Below, in pieces: positions 16,633 to 25,319 of a stretch of DNA of 32,462 nucleotides; positions within the stretch are counted from its first letter, which is position 1, and every line of letters starts with the position of its first letter. Below the pieces are notes generated by a model. It searched no databases and was not told the origin of the DNA. It saw only the letters and a list, made by a program, of their open reading frames with translations. The DNA lies in assembly GCA_903919985.1 (NCBI GenBank), contig CAIXKG010000151.1, positions 1 through 32,462 of the forward strand, read 5' to 3'. Made by a program: the position numbers and the translations under genes. This DNA is from an uncultured Opitutia bacterium (GTDB lineage Bacteria; Verrucomicrobiota; Verrucomicrobiia; Opitutales; Opitutaceae).

Positions 16633-17292
16633 TTAACCAAAATAGCGCTGGCGGGCCTTCACCTGCACCAATCGTTTCTCGGGGAGGATGTAGGCGGTGA
16701 GCTGGCCGCCCATCACGCACGCGGTGTCGATGCCCACGGACCACTGGAGTTTGTAGACTTCCGCCCGCGGGGTGTGGCCGTAGATGACGAAGGGCGGTCC
16801 GCTCCACAAATCGGCCCACGCGGGCGCTTCGGGGGCCTCGGTTCGTTTGCGGGCCTCGCCGTTGCGATCGACGACTTGAATGCGCGTGATCACCTCGGCG
16901 GGCTGGCGCAGCCAAGGTTGGCCCGGAAGAAAACCACCGTGGACACAAACCAGATTCAGCGCGGGCTCCTCGTAGGTGAGCGGCATCGCTTCGAGGTAAG
17001 CCCAGTCTTCGGGGCGCAGCTTGTCGTAGGTTTCGAGGTCGTGCTCTTTCGCATACTTCAGGTCACGCGTGCGGCGATATTTCAAAAGCCTCAGCTCGTG
17101 GTTACCGAGCAACGAGATCGCCTTGTGTTCGCGGGCGAGGTCGATCACCCGGCACGTATCGGGTCCGCGGTTGACGAGATCCCCGAGCAGGACGAGCCGG
17201 TCGTCGCTCTTAAGTTCGAGCAGGGAGAGGAGCTCAGCGAATTCTTCGTGGCAGCCGTGGATGTCGCCGATGGCGATAAGGCGTCCGTTCAT
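16633..17292 (-). CDS. PP2A/ApaH-like metallophosphoesterase
   Basis: The start is placed at the ATG 17292-17290, giving 219 residues that begin right before the first metal motif; a longer frame to 17511 runs through the divergent neighbour. The calcineurin-like motifs are complete: GDIHG (9-13), GDLVNRGP (37-44), GNHE (63-66), VCVHGG and GHTP. This is the pattern of serine/threonine protein phosphatases and of diadenosine tetraphosphatases. The short length and the GHTP-GxDT arrangement (YGHTPRA, then GIDTAC) are like small bacterial PP2A-type enzymes. It should be a cytosolic, dimetal hydrolase; whether it acts on phosphoproteins or Ap4A cannot be decided. Confidence 0.85.
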   Translation of the reverse strand: MNGRLIAIGDIHGCHEEFAELLSLLELKSDDRLVLLGDLVNRGPDTCRVIDLAREHKAISLLGNHELRLLKYRRTRDLKYAKEHDLETYDKLRPEDWAYLEAMPLTYEEPALNLVCVHGGFLPGQPWLRQPAEVITRIQVVDRNGEARKRTEAPEAPAWADLWSGPPFVIYGHTPRAEVYKLQWSVGIDTACVMGGQLTAYILPEKRLVQVKARQRYFG

Positions 17293-17344
17293 GCGGTGGG
17301 AAAGTGCTAGCGTCCGCGACTCGCGGGAGTAAACAAGAAAGCCG

Positions 17345-17893
17345 ATGGAAATGAATCTGCAGTCACTCGCGCCCGCGTGCTTCGTTACGGGCCAGCCTTT
17401 CATCGAAGGTGTGCCCGTCGCCAGTTTCCTGGTGCGCTCGGCCTCGCTGGAGATTGTGCGCTGCGATGTGCTCGCGGCGCACGCGGCGGAGTTTACCCCG
17501 GCGGGCTTCATCGCGTGCTCGTGGGTGCGCCCCTACAAATTTCGCGCCAAGGAGGCGAACAGCGACCGGGCCTTGAAGCTCAACGCGGAGAATCTTTTCC
17601 CCACCCTGGCCGATCCTACAACCGAACCGACACCGGAGAACACGCGCCTCGTGCAATTCCTGGCGCTGATGCTGGAGCGGAAAAAAATTCTGCGACCGAA
17701 GGGGAAATCGGCCGATGGCCTGCGCAACGTCGTTGAGCACGCGAAGTCGAAGGAGCTCTTCGAAGTACCCGCCGGCGAGCTGACCCCGGAATTTTTCGTA
17801 CAAGTGCAGTCCCAGCTGAGCGTTTTGGTCGGCGAGCCGAAACCCAAAGCACCCGTGGTCGCGGAAGTGCCCGTGGCGGCGCCGGCGCTCTAG
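17345..17893 (+). CDS. Conserved hypothetical protein with Cys-x2-TG motif, PVC type
   Basis: A 182-residue protein with no signal peptide; ATG at 17345 or 17351 are equally possible starts. The N-terminal half has ACFVTGQPFIEG (C12) and further cysteines at C40 and C58, a spacing that could form part of a zinc-ribbon-like fold. The middle has FLALMLERKKILRPKG, and the C-terminal part is acidic to proline-rich. I recall proteins with the same order (CxxTGxxF, then an LALMLxRKxxL block) across Planctomycetes and Verrucomicrobia, with no assigned function. It starts 52 bases from the divergent phosphoesterase gene. I cannot name a function. Confidence 0.7.
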   Translation: MEMNLQSLAPACFVTGQPFIEGVPVASFLVRSASLEIVRCDVLAAHAAEFTPAGFIACSWVRPYKFRAKEANSDRALKLNAENLFPTLADPTTEPTPENTRLVQFLALMLERKKILRPKGKSADGLRNVVEHAKSKELFEVPAGELTPEFFVQVQSQLSVLVGEPKPKAPVVAEVPVAAPAL

Positions 17894-18104
17894 GACGGCG
17901 ACTAATTTTTGGCCGCTGTTCTGAGCCCCGGGGCGGGTGCTTTGACGTCGGCGGATTGCCCTCACTCCGCTTGGGCGTCACTGGCCGAAAGACATTTTGC
18001 GGGGCGACGGCACCCCGCCCACATGATCGGTGCGCTGGCCGGACTTGCGCGTTCAGGAAAAATTTTGACGTCGCCAGCACGGCGACACCGCCAATCTTCG
18101 GCCG
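17894..18104. other. 211-base spacer with imperfect G-rich inverted repeat
   Basis: Contains GGGGCGGGTGC (17930-17940) and GCACCCCGCCC (18010-18020), which pair at 9 of 11 positions across a 69-base loop. No gene or promoter is evident. The arms resemble those of the palindrome inside hrpB. Confidence 0.4.
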
Positions 18105-19349
18105 ATGACTGCGTCCGTGCCGTTTCTCAAACTCAAAGCCAATGCCAAGCCCCGCGTGCTCAGCGGGCATCCGTGGGTCTTCGTCAACGAAGTGGAGTCA
18201 TTGCTCGCGCCGGAGCACGATGGCGCGGTGGTCGAGTGCCGGGATCGTACCGGCCGTTTCATCGGCACGGGCATCTACAATGGCCGCTCGCAAATCGTTT
18301 GGCGGCGGCTCAGCCGCAATCGCATCACGCTCGATGCCGCGTGGCTGCGCGCCGCGCTGGTCCGCGCGATCGAACGCCGGCGCGGCGCGCCAAAAAACGC
18401 GCTGCCTTCCGACCCACTCATCGAACCGACCCCGCCCGCCACCGGCATCGTCGCATCGCAAATGCATAGCGGGCGGCTCGTGTGGTCGGAGTCGGACGAG
18501 TTACCCGGCCTCGTGGTTGATCAGTTTGGTGACGCGCTCGTGGTCCAGATTCAGACTCTCGCGATGGAAGGAATGAGCACCGTCATCAGCGATTTGCTGG
18601 TCGAGTTGCTGGCGCCGGCCGAAATTATTTTTCGCAACGATGCCAACATCCGCCGCCTCGAAGGCCTCGCTCTCGGAGTGCACACGCGTTCGGGCCTGCC
18701 GTGGGCGCCGCGCTGGGTTTCCATCGACGGTTTCGAATATTGGCTCGATCTGGCCGGCGGCCAAAAGACGGGCTTTTATCTCGACCAGCGCGTGCAGCAC
18801 GGGCTCGTCGCGAAATATTGTCAGGGCAAACGCGTGCTCGACGCGTTTTGCAATCAAGGGCCCTTTGCGCTGCACGCCGCGCGGGCCGGTGCGACCCATG
18901 TCTTGGGCCTGGATAGTTCCGGCGAAGCGGTGGAAGCCGCTCGGAGCAACGCGGAACGCAACCAAGTGAAAGCCGAGTTTTTGGAGGTGAACGTATTTGA
19001 CTGGTTCAACGACGAAGCCCGCGCGACCGATGCGCCGTGGGACGTAATTGTGCTCGATCCGCCGCCGTTCGCGAAATCGAAGAGCGCGCTCGAAGGGGCG
19101 CTGCGCGGCTATAAGGAGTTGAATCTCCGCGCGCTGAAAGCACTGGCTCCCGGCGGAGTTTTGGCGACTTACACCTGTTCGCACCACATGCAGGACGCCG
19201 AATTGCGCGGCGTGCTGGCGGCAGCCGCGGCCGATGCCAAGCGTCGCGTCCAAGTGCTCGAATTTTGCCACCAGCCGCCCGATCATCCCGTCCTCGTGAC
19301 GATGCCCGAGAGTGAATATCTCCGCGGGTATATCGTGCGGGTGGAATAA
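18105..19349 (+). CDS. rlmI: RlmI-like 23S rRNA (cytosine-C5) methyltransferase
   Basis: A 414-residue class I S-adenosylmethionine-dependent methyltransferase with an N-terminal PUA-type RNA-binding region (FLKLKANAKPRVLSGHPWVF and the segment after it) and a C-terminal Rossmann domain. Landmarks: GGQKTGFYLDQR, VLDAFCNQGPFALHAA (SAM-binding motif I), DPPPFAKSK (D318 onward) and YTCSHHM with C358, the expected catalytic Cys of this family. E. coli RlmI makes m5C1962 in 23S rRNA; the same target is likely but not proven here. The gene stands alone, converging on the PL11 lyase gene. Confidence 0.88.
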   Translation: MTASVPFLKLKANAKPRVLSGHPWVFVNEVESLLAPEHDGAVVECRDRTGRFIGTGIYNGRSQIVWRRLSRNRITLDAAWLRAALVRAIERRRGAPKNALPSDPLIEPTPPATGIVASQMHSGRLVWSESDELPGLVVDQFGDALVVQIQTLAMEGMSTVISDLLVELLAPAEIIFRNDANIRRLEGLALGVHTRSGLPWAPRWVSIDGFEYWLDLAGGQKTGFYLDQRVQHGLVAKYCQGKRVLDAFCNQGPFALHAARAGATHVLGLDSSGEAVEAARSNAERNQVKAEFLEVNVFDWFNDEARATDAPWDVIVLDPPPFAKSKSALEGALRGYKELNLRALKALAPGGVLATYTCSHHMQDAELRGVLAAAAADAKRRVQVLEFCHQPPDHPVLVTMPESEYLRGYIVRVE

Positions 19350-19378
19350 ACCGATGACGTGGGAGCCCTGGCGGGGTT

Positions 19379-19431
19379 GCGGAAGCGGTGCGAATTTCGA
19401 GCGTCGCCTCCGAATCGCTCACGCGCTCCGC
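19379..19431. terminator. Possible bidirectional terminator hairpin between convergent genes
   Basis: GCGGAAGCG (19379-19387) and CGCTCCGC (19424-19431) can pair with a bulge, with further complementarity inward (GCGAATTTCG against CGAATCGCTC). It lies 30 bases after the rlmI stop and 34 bases from the PL11 stop. There is no T-run, so the call is weak. Confidence 0.3.
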
Positions 19432-19464
19432 TAATCGGGAATTCGACGCGGTCTATACGCCTAG

Positions 19465-21483
19465 TCATCGCCGCGGAACGACTTTTATGTTCGGCTGTTT
19501 TATGGCTGCCATGCCGTCCCCCAGAAAATAGCTGGTGTGCGGCGGCTGGTTGTAGGCGACATTCTGGAGCGCAACCGAGAGGCGATATTGTGGATCGTGC
19601 ATCAGCGTGTAGAGGCGGTGCGTAGTTGGGATGGTTGTCGTATAGATCCGGAGCTCGGAGCTGTCGGCGGTGCGCACCACCTGTTCCTCACGCCAGTCGC
19701 CGAGGATGTCCGCGGTCAGACCGCCATTGAGCGCCGTCGAGTTCGATGCGCCCTCCATCGTGAAGATCGTCGATTCCACGGCTTTCTCCCAATTCCATTT
19801 TTCGATCTGATTGCCGTTGAGGATTTCGGAGAGGAGATCGCCGTCCCACAAGATGCCGAAGCTGCAGGAGCGCGGCTTGGACTGGGCGATTTCCTTGCCC
19901 TGTGCGCTGTAGAGGCCGTTGAGGTTTTCGCCCACGCCCCAGCATTCCGCACCGGGATAACGCGGATCGATGTCGATCGCGAGACAGCGAGCCGGATCGT
20001 AGGAACGTTTTCCCCAGAGGATTTCGCCGGTCGCAGCGTCGCGCATTTCCAGACCGTAAAAGTGCTGGTTGAATTCGTGGACGGAGAGAATCTCCATGCC
20101 CGGGCGCGTCGGATCGAGATCGGAGACGTGCTGCGCGTCGCCGTGGTTCAGTTGGGTGGAGTACAGGCCCATGCCGTCGTCGTCGATCACCGCGGAACCG
20201 AAAACGATTTCGTCGCGGCCATCGCCATCCACATCTGTGGCGGTGAGGCTGTGGTTGCCCTGATGCTCGTAGTACATGAAACCGCGCGCACCGTTGGCGG
20301 TGTCGAAAATCCAGCGCTTCACGAGTTTCTTGTCCTTGAAATCCCACGCGGCGAGTACGGTGCGCGTGTAGTAACCGCGGCTGAACATCACGCTGGGATG
20401 TTCGCCATCGAAGTACGCGACGCACGCGAGGAGCCGGTCCATGCGATTGCCGTAGGCGTCGCCCCAGACGTCGTTCAATTGCTCGGGGGTGGGGAACGGC
20501 CCGGCCGTTGGGTGGCGCTGCGGTTCATAGTTAACCGTGTCGATTGCCGCGCCCGTGAGCCCATCGAAAACGGTGAGGTACTCGGGCCCCTTGAGTACGT
20601 TGCCGCTCGTCTCGTGCGAGAGAATCCCATCGCGCATCACATGGCCCTTGGAAGGTTCGCCCGGCCGTACCGGCACGAAGCTGCCCTGGGAACTGCGCCA
20701 ATCGGCCTGTGGATCGCCGATGACTTTGCCGAGCGCGTCGGTCGTGCCGTCGCCGGTCTTGCACACCAATTCCGCGCGACCGTCGCCGTCGAGATCGTAC
20801 ACCATAAACTGGGTGTAGTGAGAGCCCTCGCGAATATTTTTGCCGAGATCGATCTGCCACAACATCCGGCCGTCGAGTTTGTATGCCTGAAGGATCGGAG
20901 AGCCAGTGAAGCCTGGCTGGGAATTGTCGCGGCCGCGCGAGGCCTGATGGACGATGAGTTCGTATTCGCCGTCGCCGTCGAGATCGGCGGGCGAGATATC
21001 CGTGGGAACGTAGCCCTCGATTTTATGCAGCGGGATCGAAAGGTAGGGCCGCGCGGGCGCGTTGGCCGCAAAGGTGAAAGGCCGGCTGGCCGCTTCTTCG
21101 CGCCCAGCCGTTACAGCCCGCACCGTATAGGCCACGGTCTGGGTCGAATCCACGCCCGAGTCCTCGAAGTTCGTGCCTTGAGTGAGGGGCGCGGCGTTGA
21201 GTTTGACCGCTGCGGCGGAGCCGGTGGTGCGGTAGATATTGAACGCAATATCGGGCGCCTCGGTACCGAGTAGACGCCACGAAACGAAAATTTTTCCGCC
21301 GCCTTTGTTTACGGCGACGACGCCACGATCAAGGTTTTCCATCAGACGTGCGACGTGGGTCGGCGGGGCGGATTTGCCGAGTTTCTTTTCGTGCGGAGAC
21401 GCAAACTGGGCCAGCGCCGACGATGACAATGCCAAGGCGAACCCGAGCGGCAGGGTGAGCCATTTAAACAGCGGGGTAATCAT
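19465..21483 (-). CDS. Exported rhamnogalacturonan lyase, polysaccharide lyase family 11
   Basis: The ATG at 21483 gives 672 residues with a signal peptide (MITPLFKWLTLPLGFALAL, cut probably after ALAQ); a longer frame to 21519 would spoil the signal. PL11 enzymes are beta-propellers that cleave rhamnogalacturonan I of pectin by beta-elimination, using Ca. Family landmarks are LDRGVVAVNKGGGKIFVSWR near the N terminus, repeated DVDGDG- or DLDGDG-type Ca-binding strands (PADLDGDGEYELIVHQ, DLDGDGRAELVCKTGDGT, TATDVDGDGRDEIVFG), IDIDPRYPGAECWGVGENLN, and ILWDGDLLSEILNGN. Length fits secreted PL11 enzymes. It is divergent from trpF. No adjacent SusCD-type transporter or regulator is present. Confidence 0.92.
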   Translation of the reverse strand: MITPLFKWLTLPLGFALALSSSALAQFASPHEKKLGKSAPPTHVARLMENLDRGVVAVNKGGGKIFVSWRLLGTEAPDIAFNIYRTTGSAAAVKLNAAPLTQGTNFEDSGVDSTQTVAYTVRAVTAGREEAASRPFTFAANAPARPYLSIPLHKIEGYVPTDISPADLDGDGEYELIVHQASRGRDNSQPGFTGSPILQAYKLDGRMLWQIDLGKNIREGSHYTQFMVYDLDGDGRAELVCKTGDGTTDALGKVIGDPQADWRSSQGSFVPVRPGEPSKGHVMRDGILSHETSGNVLKGPEYLTVFDGLTGAAIDTVNYEPQRHPTAGPFPTPEQLNDVWGDAYGNRMDRLLACVAYFDGEHPSVMFSRGYYTRTVLAAWDFKDKKLVKRWIFDTANGARGFMYYEHQGNHSLTATDVDGDGRDEIVFGSAVIDDDGMGLYSTQLNHGDAQHVSDLDPTRPGMEILSVHEFNQHFYGLEMRDAATGEILWGKRSYDPARCLAIDIDPRYPGAECWGVGENLNGLYSAQGKEIAQSKPRSCSFGILWDGDLLSEILNGNQIEKWNWEKAVESTIFTMEGASNSTALNGGLTADILGDWREEQVVRTADSSELRIYTTTIPTTHRLYTLMHDPQYRLSVALQNVAYNQPPHTSYFLGDGMAAIKQPNIKVVPRR

Positions 21484-21689
21484 GTCAGCCGGCGTGGGCG
21501 AGGCGCGAGCCATGGTCAACGGGTGGGTTTCTGGACAGAGCCGCGGGTCCGCTGGGCCGCCTCACGCTGGTGCACGCGGAGCGGGGCTGTCCTCGCGCAC
21601 TTAATTGCCATGCGATCCAAATCCGTCGAGTCACGTCCATCTGAAACGATGGCTGGCATCTCCCGCGGCTTTGGCTTCTTTTCGCTCTC

Positions 21690-22349
21690 ATGATCGATGG
21701 CATTCGCTTCAAAGTTTGTGGGCTCACGTCCCTGGTGGACGCGGAGTTTGCCGATCGTTGCGGCGCGGACTACCTCGCCTTTAATCTCTATCCGAAGTCG
21801 CCGCGCTACATTGCGCTGGAGCATTACGTCGCGATGGCTCCGCTGCTGCCCGACCGTAAACGCGTCGCAGTCATGGTCGCTCCCACCGTTGACGAACTCA
21901 CGCAGGTGGTCGCGGCGGGTTTCGATTATTTTCAGATTCATTTTTCGAGCGACACGCCGGAATCCACCGTTGCGAGTTGGTCTGCGATCGCGGGCCCGAA
22001 GCACCTCTGGCTCGCGCCGAAGCTGCCGCCGGGCGAAGATGTGCCGGCGAATTTACTGCCGCTGGCGAAATTTTTTCTGCTCGATACATTTCATGTCAGC
22101 GGCTTCGGCGGCTCGGGCCAGACGGGCGATTGGGCGAAGTTTGCGCGTCACCAAGCGGCGCATCCGGAAAAGTTCTGGATTCTGGCGGGAGGCTTGAACC
22201 CGGATAATATAGGGCCAGCGCTACGCGCCAGCGGCGCGCGCTTCGTCGATGTGAACAGCGGCGTTGAATCCGCGCCGGGCATCAAGGATGAGGCGAAGCT
22301 AAAACGCTTCGTCGTTGCGATCCATGAAAGCGTGACGGCGGCGAGATAG
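21690..22349 (+). CDS. trpF: Phosphoribosylanthranilate isomerase
   Basis: A 219-residue TIM barrel catalysing the Amadori rearrangement step of tryptophan synthesis. KVCGLT (8-13) holds the catalytic Cys10; LLDTFHVSGFGGSGQTGDW corresponds to the family motif with the acid Asp; ILAGGLNPDNIGPAL and FVDVNSGVESAPGIKD close the phosphate site. The last motif usually reads DVSSGVE, so Asn for Ser is a small deviation. The gene is not in a trp operon; trpC lies about 5 kb away on the other strand. No leader peptide rich in Trp codons is visible upstream. Its TAG stop forms the first bases of a palindromic repeat. Confidence 0.92.
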   Translation: MIDGIRFKVCGLTSLVDAEFADRCGADYLAFNLYPKSPRYIALEHYVAMAPLLPDRKRVAVMVAPTVDELTQVVAAGFDYFQIHFSSDTPESTVASWSAIAGPKHLWLAPKLPPGEDVPANLLPLAKFFLLDTFHVSGFGGSGQTGDWAKFARHQAAHPEKFWILAGGLNPDNIGPALRASGARFVDVNSGVESAPGIKDEAKLKRFVVAIHESVTAAR

Positions 22350-22443
22350 GGCGGATATTTATTATTCCGCCGGTTCAGCGGCGCTCGCCCGCGCGAGTCG
22401 CAGCAACGGATTCGCAGCAACGGGCTAAAGCTAACGCGCCCTA
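22347..22443. repeat. Intergenic repeat, GAGTCGCAGC family, copy 2, with TAGGGCG/CGCCCTA ends
   Basis: The ends TAGGGCG (22347-22353) and CGCCCTA (22437-22443) are perfect reverse complements. Inside are a hairpin (GGCGGA 22350-22355 with 22366-22371), CGCCGGTT, and CGAGTCGCAGC (22394-22404), in the same order as 9930-10010. The left end begins with the trpF stop codon. A run of seven T follows immediately (22444-22450), so it may also terminate trpF. Confidence 0.65.
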
Positions 22444-22450
22444 TTTTTTT

Positions 22451-22660
22451 AGACGGCGCGCAAAGTCTATAAATTTTCCCCGAGCGGGCTTGATCTGGTC
22501 GGGTGCGCTGAATGTGGACCCCGTATTTTCGGGGCAAAACGCTCAAAAAAATCTAGCCTATTCTTACTGACAGCGCATTTTCACGCTGCGCGCTTTCCAC
22601 CTTGCGAGTGGATTACGCATTCACCTCCGACGGATTAGCCCATTCCAACCCCATTTACCC
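22451..22660. other. Spacer upstream of the symporter gene
   Basis: This is the remainder of the 311-base gap between trpF and the symporter. It has several A/T runs and a small stem CCCCG/CGGGG (22519-22534) around a six-base T-rich loop, with GCAAAA after it. I see no ORF, no RNA gene and no convincing -35/-10 pair; the symporter promoter probably lies here. Confidence 0.35.
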
Positions 22661-24685
22661 ATGCTCGGTAGCCTTCACGTCCTCGATTTCGTCATCATCG
22701 CCGCCTACTTGGTGGCGGTGATCTACATCGGCAAACGGGCCGCCAGCGGCACAAACAACGAGGAGGGTTTTTTCCTCGCGGGACGAAAGCTCGGCAAGCT
22801 TTACCAATTTTTCCTGAACTTCGGCAACGCCACCGAACCCTCGGGCGCCGTCAGCACCGCCAGCTTTGTCTTCCAACAAGGCGCTCCAGGTTCGTGGCTT
22901 TCGTTTCAGACGGTTTTCATGAATCCGTATTTCTGGTTCATGAACGTGTGGTTTCGGCGGGTGCGCCTGACGACACTGTCCGATCTTTTCGAAGACCGTT
23001 TTAAGAGCCGGAAACTGAGCATGTTTTACGCGCTGTTCCAAATTTTGGTGGCGTGTGTTTTTCTCGGTTTTGCGAACGTCACGGCCTACAAAATCGCGGC
23101 TTCGCTGGTGGTTAAGCAAGAGACTCAATGGACGGTGAGCGACCGCGCCTCGGTTGAGGGTTACAACGATTTGAAGAGGCTCGAGAAGCTGTTTGTGGCC
23201 GGCACGCTGCCGGTGGCCGAAAAACTGCAGCTCGACACCTTGCGCGAACGGAACGTTCGGGGCGAGCTGCATAGCTACATCACGGTGCTCAACGACGTCG
23301 CCTTCTATTTGGTTTTCGCGCTTGTGGTGGGTACTTACATCGTAATGGGCGGGATGGCGGCAGCGGCGGTGAACGAAGGCCTGCAGAGCATTTTGATTAT
23401 CGTTTTTTCCGCGCTGTTAATTCCGACCGGGATTCATGCGATTGGTGGCTGGCACGCGCTGGGACAGAAAGTGCCGGGCCATTTCTTCGACCTTTTTGGC
23501 GGGGGTGTAGCGGATCAGTTTACCGTTTGGAGCATCGGAGCGTTCCTAATTGTAGCGATCGTCCAGAATGCGGGCTTGAGCCACAACATGGGGATCTGTG
23601 GCTCGGCCAAGAACGAGTTTGCCGCGCGGAGCGGCGTTTCGGGCAATTACCTCAAGCGCTTCATGATTATTCTGTGGGCGTTCGCGGGCTTGATCGCCGT
23701 CGCGCTTTTCGGCGTCGGCGGCCTGTCTGACCCCGATGCGGTTTGGGGTTCGATGTCGAACCGCCTCCTGGGCACCGGCCTGATCGGTCTCATGCTCGCC
23801 GGAGTATTGGCGGGCACAATGTCGACGCTGGCGGCCAAGGCGCTCGCGATCTCGTCGCTTTTCGTACGCAACGTCTACCGCCAGATCTGGCCCGACATCA
23901 CGCAACTCCAAGGCGTGTTTTTCGCCCGCTGCACGATCGTCGCCGTGTTGGCGCTGGGTGCGCTCTCCGCTTGGATGATGGGTGATTTCCTCTCGATCGT
24001 TAACATCGTGCTCACGGTCAACGTGCCGTTTGGCGCCTGCGTGCTGATGAGCTTTTTCTGGCGCCGTCTGACGGCGCCGGCGGTGTGGTGCTGCGTCGTT
24101 CTCTCCACCCTGATCATCATTGTGGTACCGTGGACGGCCGCCAAATTTACCGCGCTGAGCAACGACCAAAACCTGGCGCAGGTCAGCGTGGCGCCCAACG
24201 GCAAACCGGCCGGAGTCTATTTCGCGAAAGTGGTGCACGCGCAGGAAAATAACTTGTCCAGCCCCTTGGTGGGGAGCGGCCGTTTCAATGCGGAGTGTTG
24301 GATTCTGGGACACGCCGGCGTCGACGTGGTGAAGCTTTCGCCTAACCAGCGGCTTACTCTGCAATTTTTCTTCGACGCCTTGTTCCCCTTCCTCGTTTTG
24401 TTTGTGGTGAGCCTGCTCACTCCGCGGACCGCCCCCGAAATCACCGCTCAGTTTTACGGGAAAATGAAAACACCCGTGGGCGCGACACCAGAACTGGAGG
24501 TCGAAGCGATGGCGGAGACCCGTCGGAATCCCGGCCGTTTCGACCATACGAAACTGGTCCCCAATTCATCGTGGGAATTCTGTAAATGGGATCGGGTCGA
24601 TACGATCGGCTTCTTGGTCTGCTGTGTTATCTCGGGCTTGATCGTGCTACTCTTTGTCGGCGCACTAAAGTTCGCGGCGCCGTAA
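22661..24685 (+). CDS. Sodium:solute symporter family transporter (large form)
   Basis: A 674-residue membrane protein of the SSS/SSF family that couples solute uptake to sodium across the inner membrane. The N-terminal DFVIIAAYLVAVIYIGKRA, then FFLAGRKLGKLYQFFLNFG, and the discontinuous helix NATEPSGAVSTASFVFQQGA are typical of the sodium site region. It is longer than most members (500-560) because of a soluble insertion near residues 150-205 and a loop near 495-565 before the last helices. Substrate is not readable; sugars or uronates would suit an organism with PL11 and GH28 enzymes, but this is inference. It converges on the GNAT gene with a possible terminator between. Confidence 0.85.
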   Translation: MLGSLHVLDFVIIAAYLVAVIYIGKRAASGTNNEEGFFLAGRKLGKLYQFFLNFGNATEPSGAVSTASFVFQQGAPGSWLSFQTVFMNPYFWFMNVWFRRVRLTTLSDLFEDRFKSRKLSMFYALFQILVACVFLGFANVTAYKIAASLVVKQETQWTVSDRASVEGYNDLKRLEKLFVAGTLPVAEKLQLDTLRERNVRGELHSYITVLNDVAFYLVFALVVGTYIVMGGMAAAAVNEGLQSILIIVFSALLIPTGIHAIGGWHALGQKVPGHFFDLFGGGVADQFTVWSIGAFLIVAIVQNAGLSHNMGICGSAKNEFAARSGVSGNYLKRFMIILWAFAGLIAVALFGVGGLSDPDAVWGSMSNRLLGTGLIGLMLAGVLAGTMSTLAAKALAISSLFVRNVYRQIWPDITQLQGVFFARCTIVAVLALGALSAWMMGDFLSIVNIVLTVNVPFGACVLMSFFWRRLTAPAVWCCVVLSTLIIIVVPWTAAKFTALSNDQNLAQVSVAPNGKPAGVYFAKVVHAQENNLSSPLVGSGRFNAECWILGHAGVDVVKLSPNQRLTLQFFFDALFPFLVLFVVSLLTPRTAPEITAQFYGKMKTPVGATPELEVEAMAETRRNPGRFDHTKLVPNSSWEFCKWDRVDTIGFLVCCVISGLIVLLFVGALKFAAP

Positions 24686-24716
24686 GTCAGAGCTGTTTCC
24701 GCTCCAGGGCACAGGA

Positions 24717-24750
24717 CACCCGCCGCCGCTGCGATCGGGTGGAATTTTTT
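24717..24750 (+). terminator. Possible rho-independent terminator of the symporter gene
   Basis: CACCCG (24717-24722) pairs with CGGGTG (24736-24741) across a 13-base loop, followed three bases later by six T (24745-24750). It lies 31 bases past the symporter stop. The stem is short, so the call is tentative. Confidence 0.35.
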
Positions 24751-24806
24751 CAGATCTGCGCCAGGCCTGATAAAGGGAAGGCAACTGGCTGCCCCGTGCA
24801 GAAAGC

Positions 24807-25319
24807 TCAGCCCACGCGGCGGCCAACGATGATCAAGTCGCGTTCGATCCCGTCGAGGATCGCAACGCGCGGCAAATGCCCCCAGCGCTCGAATCCGAAT
24901 TCCTCGAAGAGGCGCAGACTGGCACCGTTGTGCGCCCAGATGAAGCCGAGCAAATTACTGAGCTCACATCCTGGGGCCCGGCCGATCGCCTGCTGCAACA
25001 GCCACCGACCTAATCCGCGTCGACGGTATGACTCCGCCACATACAAACTGAGTTCCGCGGTCGGATTATACGCCGGGCGGCCGTAGAATGAATTGAAACT
25101 CAGCCATGCGGCGACGGTGTTCGAACCTTCATCCACCAGTACCCAAAGAGGACGGGTCGCGGGATTGTGCGCTTCGAACCACGCCAGGCGGCTCGCCACG
25201 GTGATCGGCTCGGTGTCGGCCGTGGCCATCCGACCTGGAATGGTTGCATTGTAGATCTCGACGATCGCGGGGAGGTCGGCCGTCGTGGCATCGCGCAACT
25301 GGAAACCCGCCGGCGTCAT
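24807..25319 (-). CDS. GNAT N-acetyltransferase, phosphinothricin acetyltransferase-like
   Basis: A 170-residue GNAT protein. Motif A is RRRGLGRWLLQQAI with the acetyl-CoA loop at residues 99-104; LRDATTADLPAIVEIYN is the usual N-terminal strand and helix, and LSLYVAESY plus GFIWAHNGASLRLFEEFGF complete the fold. The pattern is close to Pat/Bar-type enzymes that acetylate amines such as phosphinothricin or methionine sulfoximine. The real substrate is unknown. The ATG overlaps the stop of the upstream GlsB-like gene (ATGA), making it the last gene of a six-gene minus-strand run. Confidence 0.87.
   Translation of the reverse strand: MTPAGFQLRDATTADLPAIVEIYNATIPGRMATADTEPITVASRLAWFEAHNPATRPLWVLVDEGSNTVAAWLSFNSFYGRPAYNPTAELSLYVAESYRRRGLGRWLLQQAIGRAPGCELSNLLGFIWAHNGASLRLFEEFGFERWGHLPRVAILDGIERDLIIVGRRVG

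Noticed and set aside
15393-16700. 435-codon plus-strand open frame opposite the YhaM-like gene
   Set aside because: Antisense shadow of an OB-HD protein with all its motifs intact.
19537-21273. 578-codon plus-strand open frame opposite the PL11 gene
   Set aside because: The PL11 reading is unambiguous; the antisense product has no family features and reflects high GC codon bias.
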